A stretch of DNA of 64,000 nt, taken from the NCBI GenBank assembly GCA_021800855.1, contig JAJYYP010000002.1, positions 1 through 64,000 on the forward strand, read 5' to 3'. Of this stretch, positions 32,373-41,005 are shown in pieces. The stretch's first letter is position 1. Each line of letters begins with the position of its first letter. The notes beneath the pieces are model-generated. The model saw nothing but the letters and a program-made list of their open reading frames with translations, did not search any database and had not been told where the DNA came from. A program made the translations under genes and the position numbers. This DNA is from an archaeon (GTDB lineage: Archaea > Thermoproteota > Nitrososphaeria > Nitrososphaerales > Gagatemarchaeaceae).

Positions 32373-33362
32373 CTACGCGACCTGCCGGGTGATCACGGCC
32401 AGGTCCGAGACGTCGACCAGCAGCTTGCTCACCCGCTCCAGCGAAGCCAGGATCTCGGCGGTGGCGGCGCTGTCTCCTGGGTCCCCTTTCGCTATGGCGG
32501 CGAGGCTGGAAGTGATGTCCTTGGCCATGGCGTCCATCCTGCTGTTGACTGTCCTAGGCTTCCCCACCCGCCTCGACAGGAACCCCTGGGTCGCCAGGTC
32601 GTTCATGGCCTTCAGTTTGGCGACGCACCTCGAGTACTCCCTGGCGAGGTCCTTCCGGACTGGGCTTTCACGGAACTTCACGGAGAGCTCGCTGACCGCG
32701 TCCCCCGCGCTCTCGAGGAACGTCGCCAGAACCCTGTAGTCGAGGAGGTCGACCGGGGAGAGGCCGTACCTCTCTGCGACCTCCGCCCTGACGATGGCCG
32801 CCCTCGTCGCTCTGACGAGGAGGAAGTACAGCCTGTCCACCTCGTCGTCCCTCTCGCTCACGAGGGCGAGGAGCTTCGAGTCCTCTGTGGCCAGGGCGTC
32901 AGCGGTGTCCTTGAGCATCCCGTCCAGGAGTCCAGACATCCTCCTGACGATGTTCTCGGGGGTGATGGCGGTCGGCTCGAGGAGGAACTGCAGAGTGATC
33001 CGCCTTGAGTCCTCGTCTAGGACCTCCAGGCCGACGAGCCTCTTCATCGTGTCCCTGATGTACTGCCTCTCCTCCCTGGTGATCATCTTCGCGCCGACGA
33101 CCTTGATCAGGTCGTAGCCCAAGAGGTACGCCCCTGTGATGTCGTTGACGACCTGGGCGAAGTCTCCGCCTGCATGGGTGATGACCAGCTGCCTCTGCTC
33201 CTCTTCGGCCCCGTCGTAGGGCCTCACCATCAACTTGCGCGGCGAGAGCTCCTCCACGGAGAGGTCCGCTCCTTTCCTGATGCCGTTCTTCCTGACCCAG
33301 TCCTTGGGGAGCGACACCAGGATCGTCCCCCTCCCCATCTCTATCGCCTTCCGAGCCGGCAC
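32373..33362 (-). CDS. AbrB-PhoU phosphate-uptake regulator-like protein
   Basis: 329 residues. An N-terminal swapped-hairpin AbrB/SpoVT-type DNA-binding segment (GRGTILVSLPKDWVRKNGIRKG) is followed by two PhoU-like three-helix domains (about 90-200 and 215-325). The architecture is common in archaea and presumed to control phosphate uptake, but no phosphate transporter lies nearby. The start is GTG, with a GTATAGAG box about 27 bp upstream. A metal-cluster ExxxD-type pattern of PhoU is only partly evident (SERDDEVDRL). Confidence 0.85.
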   Translation of the reverse strand: MPARKAIEMGRGTILVSLPKDWVRKNGIRKGADLSVEELSPRKLMVRPYDGAEEEQRQLVITHAGGDFAQVVNDITGAYLLGYDLIKVVGAKMITREERQYIRDTMKRLVGLEVLDEDSRRITLQFLLEPTAITPENIVRRMSGLLDGMLKDTADALATEDSKLLALVSERDDEVDRLYFLLVRATRAAIVRAEVAERYGLSPVDLLDYRVLATFLESAGDAVSELSVKFRESPVRKDLAREYSRCVAKLKAMNDLATQGFLSRRVGKPRTVNSRMDAMAKDITSSLAAIAKGDPGDSAATAEILASLERVSKLLVDVSDLAVITRQVA

Positions 33363-33417
33363 GTCTCTATGCCTGGCGCCCGCTCTCTATACGTCGTTCG
33401 GAGGACGCGTGACGCGA

Positions 33418-33750
33418 CTACGCCGGGGGTGGGGCGGGCTTGTTGACCTGTTTGTTGACCGCCTCTGCCAGGTAGTGACCGCGCAGCGTGACCTTGGCAG
33501 CGGTGACCCCCGGGACGGACATCAGCCCCGCTTTGATGTCGCTGGCGATCTTTAAGGCGAACATCGGGGGGCAGAAGGGCGCCGTAAGGTGGAACTCGAG
33601 GTCCACGGAGCCGCCGCTGACGGCCAGCTTGTCTATGAGCTTGAGGTCGGTGATGGGTCTCCCGAGCTCTGGGTCGATTATCTTCGCCATGGCCGCGTCG
33701 ATGGCCGACTGTTCCACCTGCGACAAGCTTTCCAGGAGAATTAGCCCCAA
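33418..33750 (-). CDS. MIP18/PaaD-type Fe-S assembly protein (DUF59)
   Basis: About 100-110 residues. It shows the DUF59 pattern: AMAKIIDPELGRPITDL at the start, a central VDLEFHLTAPFCPPMFAL with the conserved Cys, and GVTAAKVTLRG. Relatives (SufT, MIP18, ApbC partners) help mature iron-sulfur proteins. The track start is TTG, but the TATA-like GATAAATAATC sits only a few bases upstream of it; a TTG eight codons later (LSQVEQSA) fits a leaderless start better. It shares the short promoter region with divergent marC. Confidence 0.88.
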   Translation of the reverse strand: MGLILLESLSQVEQSAIDAAMAKIIDPELGRPITDLKLIDKLAVSGGSVDLEFHLTAPFCPPMFALKIASDIKAGLMSVPGVTAAKVTLRGHYLAEAVNKQVNKPAPPPA

Positions 33751-33789
33751 CTGATTATTTATCCGTTTGGCGGCGCAGGCTGTGAAGCG

Positions 33790-34407
33790 ATGTCAGGTTT
33801 AGCTACCTTCTTCGCCTTCGACGCCGGGCTCTTCGTGGAGGCCTTCGTCCTCCTGTTCGCGGTGATAGACGCGGTGGGGACGGTCCCCATATTCATCGGG
33901 CTGACGGAGGGGGCCAGGGAGTCCAGGCGGAAGATAGTGAGACAGGCCGTCGTCATCTCGACGGTCATACTCGTCCTCTTCGCGCTCTTCGGTTGGCTTA
34001 TCTTCGAAATCTTCGGCATCAACATCAACGACTTCCGGGTCGCGGGCGGGGTCATACTTTTCATCGTCGCAGTCGACCACCTCAGGGGGGACCAGGACAG
34101 GCAGAGGGGGCTCGCCCCATCTGACATCGCCGCCTTCCCACTAGCCACCCCCCTCCTAGCCGGTCCGGGCGCTATCTCCACCGTGATCATCATATCTGCC
34201 CCGCCCTACAGCCCGTTCCTGGCCTTGCTCGTGGTGGTGTCCAATGCAGCCCTGGCCTACCTCGTCCTCTCAAGCTCCGACTGGGTGGGCAAGTTCATGG
34301 GGCAGAACGGGACCGCCGCCCTCTCTAGGATAACCGCACTGCTCATCGCGGCCCTGGCGGTCGCGTTCGTCGCCGAAGGTCTGAAAGGGCTGTTCCCAGT
34401 GCTCTAG
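33790..34407 (+). CDS. MarC-family integral membrane protein
   Basis: 205 residues with six membrane helices, matching MarC (UPF0056). Features are FVLLFAVIDAVGTVPIFIGLTEG in helix 1, INDFRVAGGVILFIVAVDHL in helix 3, and PLATPLLAGPGAIST in helix 4. The family has no settled function; the name comes from proximity to mar in enterobacteria and does not imply drug resistance. A TTATTTATC box is about 30 bp upstream. The acylphosphatase gene follows by 8 bp, likely the same transcript. Confidence 0.9.
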   Translation: MSGLATFFAFDAGLFVEAFVLLFAVIDAVGTVPIFIGLTEGARESRRKIVRQAVVISTVILVLFALFGWLIFEIFGININDFRVAGGVILFIVAVDHLRGDQDRQRGLAPSDIAAFPLATPLLAGPGAISTVIIISAPPYSPFLALLVVVSNAALAYLVLSSSDWVGKFMGQNGTAALSRITALLIAALAVAFVAEGLKGLFPVL

Positions 34408-34415
34408 GAGCGGCC

Positions 34416-34685
34416 ATGACAACCGCAGTCCGCATCAGGATAACAGGGCTCGTCCACGGCGTCTCCTTCAGGGCTAGCATGGCGCGCCTGGCGGCCGACG
34501 CGGGGGTCCGCGGCTGGGTCCGCAACCTCCCGGACGGTTCTGTGGAAGCATTCCTGGAGGGGGACGAGCGGAAGGTTCAGAGGGTCATAGACTGGGCCAG
34601 GTCTGGCCCCCCGAGGGCAAGGGTAGACCGGGTGGACGTCGAGGCCGCTTCTCCTAGGCACCACCGCGACTTCCGCATCCACTGA
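34416..34685 (+). CDS. acyP: Acylphosphatase
   Basis: 89 residues, typical for the family. The phosphate-binding loop with catalytic Arg is GLVHGVSFRASMARLA, and the catalytic Asn is in GWVRNLPDGSVEAFLEG. It hydrolyses acyl phosphates such as acetyl or carbamoyl phosphate. The fold needs about 90 residues and appears complete. It sits 8 bp after marC and converges on the isocitrate dehydrogenase gene. Confidence 0.95.
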   Translation: MTTAVRIRITGLVHGVSFRASMARLAADAGVRGWVRNLPDGSVEAFLEGDERKVQRVIDWARSGPPRARVDRVDVEAASPRHHRDFRIH

Positions 34686-34695
34686 CGACCAAGCG

Positions 34696-35901
34696 TCATC
34701 CTCTCTGGTAGGACTCCCACTTCTCGCGCAGATGCGGGTCTGACAGCGCCGCAGCCACGTAGTCCCCGAACTGGGAGGCGGTAGCCCCGTCCGGCCTCCC
34801 TGTGACCTTCACCTTCCCTTCGTACAGCGAACAGACGTCAAGGGCCATCGCGAGCCTCCTGCTCTTCTCCAGCATTCCTATGTGCTCCAGGAGCATCGCT
34901 GCCGCCCTCATGAGGCTGAGGGGGTCTGCATAGGCCCCTCGCCCCTCGGCGACCATCCTCGGCGCTGACCCGTGGATCGCCTCGAACATGCCGAACCTAG
35001 CCCCGATGTTGGCGCTCCCCGCCGTCCCGACACCTCCCTGCAGCTCGGCGGCCTCGTCTGTCACTATGTCCCCGTAGAGGTTCGGGAGAACGACCACCTC
35101 GAAGTCGCGCCTCCTCTTCTCGTCTATGAGCTTGGCTGTGAACACGTCGATGTACCAGCTGTCCCACTTCACCTCCGGGAAGTCCGCTGCCACCTTCTTC
35201 GCCGCGTCCAGGAAAAGGCCGTCGGTGGTTTTGATAACGTTGGCCTTCGTCACGACCGTCACACGCTTCCTCCCTGTTTTCCTGGCGTGCTCGAAGGCCA
35301 GCCGGATGATCCTCTCGGACCCCGGCCGGGTGATCACCTTGAAGTCAACGGCCAGATTCGGCGTGACCATGAACCCCTTGCTTCCGAGGACGTACTCGCC
35401 TTCCGTGTTCTCCCTGAAGAACACCCAGTCTATCCCTTGGGACGGCACCTTCACCGGCCTCACGTTCGCGAACAGGTCGAAGGCCTTCCTGATTGCTATG
35501 TTCGCGCTCTCTATGTTTGGCATCCCGCTCCCTTCTTCCGGGGTGGTCGTCGGCCCCTTCAGCAGGACGTGGCACTTCCGGATCTCTGCTAGGACCTCCT
35601 CTGGGAGGGGCTTGAGCTGCTTGACCCTGTTCTCGATGGTAAGTCCACCTATCTCCCTTATCTCCACCCGGCCGGACCTGAGCTCGTCCTCAAGGAGTCT
35701 CTCCATCACCCTCTTGGTCTCCTTTGCTATGATGGGGCCGATGCCGTCCCCTCCGATGACCCCTATCACGACCCTGTCGAGCTTCGCGTAGTCAAGCCAC
35801 TCGACCGGTCTCCCGATCCTCTTGGCCCTCTCGACCTGTTCCTGCAGCAGCACCTGGAACCGCTCAGCCGCATCCGAGAGGGACCCGTCTTCACCCACCA
35901 T
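34696..35901 (-). CDS. icd: Isocitrate dehydrogenase
   Basis: 401 residues of the beta-decarboxylating dehydrogenase family. The substrate motif IESANIAIRKAFDLFANVRPVK carries the Ser-x-Asn-x3-Arg pattern of isocitrate enzymes rather than the Leu-rich pattern of isopropylmalate dehydrogenase. Others are GDGIGPIIAKE, DWVFFRENTEGEY, NLYGDIVTDEAAELQGGVG, and the cofactor loop EAIHGSAPRMVAEGRGAYADP. It converts isocitrate to 2-oxoglutarate in the citric acid cycle. Whether it prefers NAD or NADP is not settled by eye. A 35-residue N-terminal extension precedes the fold. Confidence 0.9.
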   Translation of the reverse strand: MVGEDGSLSDAAERFQVLLQEQVERAKRIGRPVEWLDYAKLDRVVIGVIGGDGIGPIIAKETKRVMERLLEDELRSGRVEIREIGGLTIENRVKQLKPLPEEVLAEIRKCHVLLKGPTTTPEEGSGMPNIESANIAIRKAFDLFANVRPVKVPSQGIDWVFFRENTEGEYVLGSKGFMVTPNLAVDFKVITRPGSERIIRLAFEHARKTGRKRVTVVTKANVIKTTDGLFLDAAKKVAADFPEVKWDSWYIDVFTAKLIDEKRRRDFEVVVLPNLYGDIVTDEAAELQGGVGTAGSANIGARFGMFEAIHGSAPRMVAEGRGAYADPLSLMRAAAMLLEHIGMLEKSRRLAMALDVCSLYEGKVKVTGRPDGATASQFGDYVAAALSDPHLREKWESYQRG

Positions 35902-36189
35902 GAGTTTCAGCCCTCCTCCAAGTCCATTAAAGGGTGCTCCCGAAAAGTCTGCCGAGCCTCACCACATCTGGCTAAGGGCGCGCCTCCGCCAGACCGCACC
36001 TATGACCGGGAGGGACATGGCCTGCCGCCCCGCCGCGAAGACCTACGCTGGAGCGACGGTCGAGGTGCTCCGTTCCAGCCCCAGCAATAGGGCCGCCCAC
36101 CCTCACGAGGCTTCACTTTCAGCGCTCCGCCCGCCGGGCCTGCAGCCGCCGACTAACATTTTTAGCGCGACCCCTCTGGACGGGGTCCG

Positions 36190-36714
36190 ATGTCCTCCGG
36201 CGCCGACGTGAAGAAAGCAGCGGAGCTGAAGCTCTGGCTGGAGGGGAGGATAGCCCAGCTGCAGGAAGAGATAGAGAGGCTCAGGGAGACCCTGGGCTAC
36301 GTCGACGCCACGCTCAGGGTGTCCACTTTCAAACCTGCCATAGAGATGCTCACAGAATCAAAGGCCTCCGCCGAGACGCGCGAGCTCAAGAGGGACAAGG
36401 GCGGTCAGGTCATAGCGGTCGCCACAATAACCCCGGACGCCGTGTCCGTGGAACCTGCAGGGACGGTCTTGAAGCCTACCACACCCCCGTTCCGGTCCTT
36501 CCTCATCGGCAAGATACTGGAGGGGATGAAGGCGAAGGACGAAGAACTCGTGAAGGGGGGGAAGCTTGCCAAGGGAGCCGGTCTGCGGTTCGACGTGGAG
36601 GAGGTCAACGGAGCCATAGGCAAGCTGATAATCGAGAACTACAGGGAGAAAGCCAGGCTCAACGAAATCCTCAGCACCGTCTCCTGGACCTTCTCGCGGA
36701 TGATGGAGAAGTAG
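36190..36714 (+). CDS. Conserved-looking hypothetical protein with N-terminal coiled coil
   Basis: 174 residues. A strongly heptad-like helix (KLWLEGRIAQLQEEIERLRETLGY) leads to a globular part with beta strands (QVIAVATITPDAVSVEPAG) and a helical C-terminus (GAIGKLIIENYREKARLNEIL). No family was recognised. The ATG has a CATTTTTAGC box about 28 bp upstream. The 288-bp region before it, back to icd, holds no convincing gene. A DNA- or ribosome-associated role would be a guess. Confidence 0.7.
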   Translation: MSSGADVKKAAELKLWLEGRIAQLQEEIERLRETLGYVDATLRVSTFKPAIEMLTESKASAETRELKRDKGGQVIAVATITPDAVSVEPAGTVLKPTTPPFRSFLIGKILEGMKAKDEELVKGGKLAKGAGLRFDVEEVNGAIGKLIIENYREKARLNEILSTVSWTFSRMMEK

Positions 36715-36717
36715 GGG

Positions 36718-37674
36718 TCAGCTCCTACCCAGCGCAGACAGGGTAGGCGGGACGGGTTCCCTCCCGCCGAGGTAGAGCGCGGCGGCCATGTTTGCGAACC
36801 TCAGGCGAGCTCGCTCGTCCATCCCCTTCAACCTGCCATAGATGGAAGCGGCGTCCCAGACGTCTCCCGCCCCTGTGAGTCGGCGGGTTCTGACACGCCT
36901 GGCGGGGCTGGCGGTCACGCTGGTCCCCTCACTGGTGTACGCGCCGTCGACGCAGTGGAGGTCGAACACGACTCCGAGTGCCCTCGCAAGATATAGGCAC
37001 CTGGTCGCCCTGTCCGCGGACTCGATTCCGAGGGTGGTGGCAGCCGAGAGGCTCTCGAACTCGTTCATGCTCACCCAATCGACCAACCTCCTCTCAGAGA
37101 TGAGCTTGGCGAGCCCCTTGAACCTGTCCAGCCTGTCACGAAAGTCAGCAGGGTCGATGTAGATTGTCTTCTCCGGACCGAGGCGCCTCCTCAGCCCCTG
37201 CAGCAGCTGCGTCCCCCTCCTGTTCGCGGCCCAGTTGACCGAGCATACGACCCTCGATCCTTCGAGCCCGGCCCAGTCGTCTTCGCTGAGGACAGAGGGG
37301 CCGAAGTCAGACGCCCCCCTGCCGTCGGACAGCATCACGTTGGTGCTCTCCTCGAAGGCGACCGTCAGCCCCGCCGGTAGCGGTTTCACCCTAAGGTCGG
37401 CCCTCAGACCTCTGAATGCGCTCTTCAGGAGGTGCTCGTGGGCGGGTTCGCAGTGTGTTATCAGCAGCGTCCTCAGGCCCAACCTGGCGAGCGCGTGGGC
37501 GAGGTTCACGGCGTTCCCTCCCCTGATCTCTTCTTGGGAGGTCCCATGGATCCCGCCCCCGCCTGACGCGGCCTTCTCTGCGACCTCGCCCATGGTCTTC
37601 TCGAGCCCCCTCACGTGGACCAGCCTGTCCACGAAGTAGTCGTGCATCACCGCGACGTCGTACTCTCGGGGCAT
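36718..37674 (-). CDS. PfkB-family sugar kinase
   Basis: 318 residues. Family features are the N-terminal strand-turn DVAVMHDYFVDRLVHV, the substrate-site GGGGIHGTSQEEIRGGNAVNLAHALARLG, and the C-terminal RRLTGAGDVWDAASIYG with the anion hole and catalytic Asp. The substrate is not predictable; sequence differs clearly from the rbsK in this window. One base separates it from the upstream ACT-domain gene on the same strand. It converges on the coiled-coil hypothetical gene. Confidence 0.88.
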   Translation of the reverse strand: MPREYDVAVMHDYFVDRLVHVRGLEKTMGEVAEKAASGGGGIHGTSQEEIRGGNAVNLAHALARLGLRTLLITHCEPAHEHLLKSAFRGLRADLRVKPLPAGLTVAFEESTNVMLSDGRGASDFGPSVLSEDDWAGLEGSRVVCSVNWAANRRGTQLLQGLRRRLGPEKTIYIDPADFRDRLDRFKGLAKLISERRLVDWVSMNEFESLSAATTLGIESADRATRCLYLARALGVVFDLHCVDGAYTSEGTSVTASPARRVRTRRLTGAGDVWDAASIYGRLKGMDERARLRFANMAAALYLGGREPVPPTLSALGRS

Positions 37675-37675
37675 C

Positions 37676-38182
37676 CTACTTCAGGATCTCTATCCTCCGG
37701 ACGTCCTTCAGGCCATGGAGCTCCTCTATGACCTGCCCGGTGAGCTGGCCCTCCACCACCAGGGTCATCTTTGCGTCGGGGACCATCTCAGGGTCCTCCG
37801 CGACCGCCTGCCTCACCACCATGCCATGGCGCGAGAGTATCTCGGCGACCTCCGCCATGATGCCAGGGGACTTCGGGTCGGCCTGAATGACCACGGCCGT
37901 GTACCCGAGGAGGTTCACTACGTCGACTAAACTGGTCCCGAGGGGGGCCGTCTTTGAGAACAGGGAGTAAAGGTATCGGTTCTGCCTTATCTGCTGCACC
38001 GTCTGCTTCACCACCCTCCTGTCCACGTCCACAGCCCTGGCGACGGCGGTGAATCCCACCTCCACGTCCCCGACGTAGATCTTCTCGTCCTCTGACACCC
38101 GCATCCCGCACTCGATCATCTTCCTCACTATGTCCGGCCTGACCACCTGACGTTCGAACTGCTTCCGGATGCTCGGCCACAC
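37676..38182 (-). CDS. ACT-domain regulator of amino-acid metabolism (COG2150-like)
   Basis: 168 residues from a GTG (VWPSIRKQFERQVVRPDIVRK); the 84 extra residues of the track overlap the divergent TrpB2 gene and promoter. The N-terminal half is helical with an HTH-like segment (FTAVARAVDVDRRVVKQTVQQI). The C-terminal half is an ACT domain (VVIQADPKSPGIMAEVAEILSRHGM, MTLVVEGQLTGQVIEELHGL) of the kind that binds amino acids. The layout matches archaeal COG2150. The divergent tryptophan synthase gene makes an amino-acid response plausible. Confidence 0.8.
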   Translation of the reverse strand: MWPSIRKQFERQVVRPDIVRKMIECGMRVSEDEKIYVGDVEVGFTAVARAVDVDRRVVKQTVQQIRQNRYLYSLFSKTAPLGTSLVDVVNLLGYTAVVIQADPKSPGIMAEVAEILSRHGMVVRQAVAEDPEMVPDAKMTLVVEGQLTGQVIEELHGLKDVRRIEILK

Positions 38183-38295
38183 GACAGATGTCCGGAATTG
38201 TGCGCTATTGAGGGTTTCCGCACCCCCTGAACCAGCAACCTGATGCACAGTTTCGCGCACGATTCGATTTAACCACCTGTCACGGGGCCCGGACC

Positions 38296-39663
38296 ATGAG
38301 TCCCACACAGCTGAAGTCGGTCCTTTCCTCCGACAAACTCCCGCATGACTACTACAACATCCAGCACGACCTCCCGGAGCCTCTGCCTCCGCCCCTCGAC
38401 CCGCGGACCATGCAGCCGATGGCCCCCGAACCACTCCTCCGGCTCTTCGCTAAGGAGTGTGTGATGCAGGAGGTCTCCACCCAGGAGCTCATCCCCATCC
38501 CCGAAGAGGTCAGGGAAGCCTACCTCAGGCTAGGGAGGCCGACCCCGCTGTATCGGGCGACCCGGCTAGAGGCCAAACTGAAGACCCCCGCCAAGATATT
38601 CTTCAAACGCGAAGACCTCAACCCGGCAGGGAGCCACAAGCCGAACACCGCCATAGCCCAGGCGTACTACCACATGAAGGAGGGGACGGAGCGCCTGACC
38701 ACCGAGACGGGGGCGGGGCAGTGGGGGAGCGCGCTGGCCCTGGCGGCGGCCATGTTCGACATTGACCTGACCGTGTACATGACGAGGAGCAGCTATGACC
38801 AGAAGCCCTACCGCCGTACGCTGATGGAGGTCTACGGGGCCGAGGTGCACCCGTCCCCCAGCTCGAGGACAAATGCGGGGAAGAAGTTCCTCGCGAAGGA
38901 CCCGAACCACCCCGGGGGCCTGGGGATAGCAATCAGCGAAGCGGTGGAAGACTGCGTCACCCACGACAACACGAAGTACGCCCTCGGCAGCGTCCTGAAC
39001 CACGTCCTCACCCACCAATCGGTCATAGGCCAGGAGGCGAAGCTGCAGATGGAGGAGTTCGGCGAGGACCCCGACTACATAGTCGGGTGCATCGGAGGGG
39101 GGAGCAACTACGCCGGCCTGGCCTACCCTTTCATGAGGGACAAGCTCAGGGGTAAGAGCGCGGCGGAGTTCGTCGCGTCTGAGCCGAAGGCTGTCCCTTC
39201 GACCACCCGCGGGGCCTACAGGTACGACTTCGCTGACTCGGGCGAGATGACCCCGCTGATCAAGATGTACACCGTGGGCCACACCTACCAGTGCCCGCCG
39301 ATTCACGCGGGGGGGCTGAGATACCATGGCAAGGCGCCTTCGATGTGCATGCTCATAGACAAAGGCTTCATGCGTAGCGTCTCCTACTCACAGAACGAGG
39401 TGATGGAGGCTGGGATTCTCATGGCCCAGACGGAGGGGATCGTCCCGGCCCCCGAGTCGAACCACGCGGTCAAGGCCGCCGTAGACCTGGCCCTGGAGTG
39501 CAAGCGGAAGAACGAGGCGAAGACAATACTCTTCAACCTCAGCGGCCACGGCCTCCTCGACCTGAAGGCGTACGAAGACAAGCTAGCCAACAGGCTGGTG
39601 GACTTCGAGCCCGATGAGGGGTCGCTGGCCCAGGCCCTGGCCGCCCTCCCGGTCGTCCGTTGA
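38296..39663 (+). CDS. trpB2: Tryptophan synthase beta subunit-like (TrpB2)
   Basis: 455 residues, longer than TrpB1 as usual for the TrpB2 class. The PLP Lys is in NPAGSHKPNTAIAQA, the catalytic TETGAGQWGSALALA block is intact, and the PLP-phosphate loop is CIGGGSNYAGL. The C-terminal ILFNLSGHGLLDL completes the fold. It condenses indole and serine to tryptophan, in TrpB2 possibly without a tight TrpA partner; no trpA is nearby. The ATG is leaderless, with an ATTTAAC box about 28 bp upstream, and divergent from the ACT regulator. Confidence 0.95.
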   Translation: MSPTQLKSVLSSDKLPHDYYNIQHDLPEPLPPPLDPRTMQPMAPEPLLRLFAKECVMQEVSTQELIPIPEEVREAYLRLGRPTPLYRATRLEAKLKTPAKIFFKREDLNPAGSHKPNTAIAQAYYHMKEGTERLTTETGAGQWGSALALAAAMFDIDLTVYMTRSSYDQKPYRRTLMEVYGAEVHPSPSSRTNAGKKFLAKDPNHPGGLGIAISEAVEDCVTHDNTKYALGSVLNHVLTHQSVIGQEAKLQMEEFGEDPDYIVGCIGGGSNYAGLAYPFMRDKLRGKSAAEFVASEPKAVPSTTRGAYRYDFADSGEMTPLIKMYTVGHTYQCPPIHAGGLRYHGKAPSMCMLIDKGFMRSVSYSQNEVMEAGILMAQTEGIVPAPESNHAVKAAVDLALECKRKNEAKTILFNLSGHGLLDLKAYEDKLANRLVDFEPDEGSLAQALAALPVVR

Positions 39664-39674
39664 GCGGGAGGCGC

Positions 39675-41003
39675 CTAGCCGTAGGCCCTGGTGATGCTGA
39701 CGCCGTCGACCAGTATCCAGGGGCATAGCGTAGGGGTGTCGACCTCCCACCACTGGACCCATTCGCGCTCCTTCGACAGGAGCCTCACGGAGGAGAGCAG
39801 CCTCTGCTGGTCGTCCCCTGCGCGCATCCCCTTCAGCGGCCCCACGACCTTCCCGCCCTCCACAAGGTATGCGCCGTCCCGGGGGACGGTGGAGAACTCT
39901 CCGGTCCTGTAGTTGTTGAACCTGGTATACCAGTTGCTTGTGAGCACGATCCCCCTCTTCATCTCCTTCACCATCTCCTCGTAGCTGGAGTCCCCGGACC
40001 CCACCTCCAGGTTCCAGGGGTGTGGGGCGATGAGCCCGGCGTTCCCTGTGGTCTCTGACCTCCACTTCTTCGCCGTCGTGAGGTTGTGCAGGTACCCCCG
40101 AAGGACCCCGCCGTCTATTATCTTCGTGGCCCTGGTGCGGGACCCTTCGTCGTCGAACGCCCTACCTCCGAAGCCTCCCTCTATCACCCCGTGGTCGGTG
40201 AGATTGAACGACGGCGCGGCGACTTCCTCCCCGAGCTTCCCAGCGAGGCACGACGTCCCGGCGTCGACCGAGAACGCAGACGCAGCCCCCGCGACCGTCT
40301 CGATCAGGTTGGACGCGACCGTCGGGCCGAGCAGGACCTCGTACTTCCCTGCCTCAGGCTCGGCTGCTTGCCTCATACCCCTCGCGCCCTCCCCTGCCCT
40401 CCTCCCTGCCTCCTCCGGGTCGAACCCGCGCAAGGTCGACGAGCAGGACAGGCCGTGGCCGCTGGCGTCCCCCTCGCCGAAGGAACGGATGTTCAGCGTT
40501 ATGGCCGTCCTCGAGTCGGCCCCCTTGGCCCCAGAGGTGGTCAGGATCGCGACCGTAGCCTTCCATGCGCTGATGGCTCCAGCAGACCTCTCCCCGCCTG
40601 CCGCCAGAGACGAATCTATCGCGGCCTTGGCCAGCTCAGGGAGGATTTCTTCCGCGCCTTCAAGTTTCTTGTCGACGCCTCCGCTCTGGCTGAACCTGGT
40701 CCCTGCGTCGGGGAGAGGCGCGTACTCGGCCTCGGGGAGCCCTCGCATGGACGCATAGAGTTCCTTGACGAAACTCTTCACCGCGGCCGGCGAGAGGTTC
40801 GAAGTCGACGCAATCGCCCTCCGCCCGGCCTTGGCCAGATACACGGTCAGCTCGGCTTCGTCGACCCTGTTGGCCACCGTCGCCGAGTTGTCTGCAAACC
40901 TGACCATGCTCTCCGCTATTCGGGTGCTGAGCGCGACCGCGTCGTCTACCTTCAGGGCCTCGGCCGTGCGGACCGCCAGGCTGTTCAGCCCGTCCAGGTC
41001 CAC
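39675..41003 (-). CDS. tldE: TldE/PmbA-type subunit of the TldD/TldE protease
   Basis: 442 residues from a GTG two bases after the tldD stop; the track start lies inside tldD. PmbA-like features are a Ala-rich N-terminal domain, DSRTAITLNIRSFGEGDASG, and the C-terminal ELLLGPTVASNLIE-like barrel (YEVLLGPTVASNLIETVAGAAS) with NYRTGEFSTVPRDGAYLVEGGK. It lacks the HExxxH zinc motif, as TldE does, and serves as the partner of TldD. The complex degrades small unfolded peptides, for example in modified-peptide maturation. Confidence 0.9.
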   Translation of the reverse strand: MDLDGLNSLAVRTAEALKVDDAVALSTRIAESMVRFADNSATVANRVDEAELTVYLAKAGRRAIASTSNLSPAAVKSFVKELYASMRGLPEAEYAPLPDAGTRFSQSGGVDKKLEGAEEILPELAKAAIDSSLAAGGERSAGAISAWKATVAILTTSGAKGADSRTAITLNIRSFGEGDASGHGLSCSSTLRGFDPEEAGRRAGEGARGMRQAAEPEAGKYEVLLGPTVASNLIETVAGAASAFSVDAGTSCLAGKLGEEVAAPSFNLTDHGVIEGGFGGRAFDDEGSRTRATKIIDGGVLRGYLHNLTTAKKWRSETTGNAGLIAPHPWNLEVGSGDSSYEEMVKEMKRGIVLTSNWYTRFNNYRTGEFSTVPRDGAYLVEGGKVVGPLKGMRAGDDQQRLLSSVRLLSKEREWVQWWEVDTPTLCPWILVDGVSITRAYG

Positions 41004-41005
41004 GC

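Noticed and set aside
36718-37674. Second ribokinase
   Set aside because: The PfkB fold is clear, but substrate-site residues differ from rbsK, so only the family is given.
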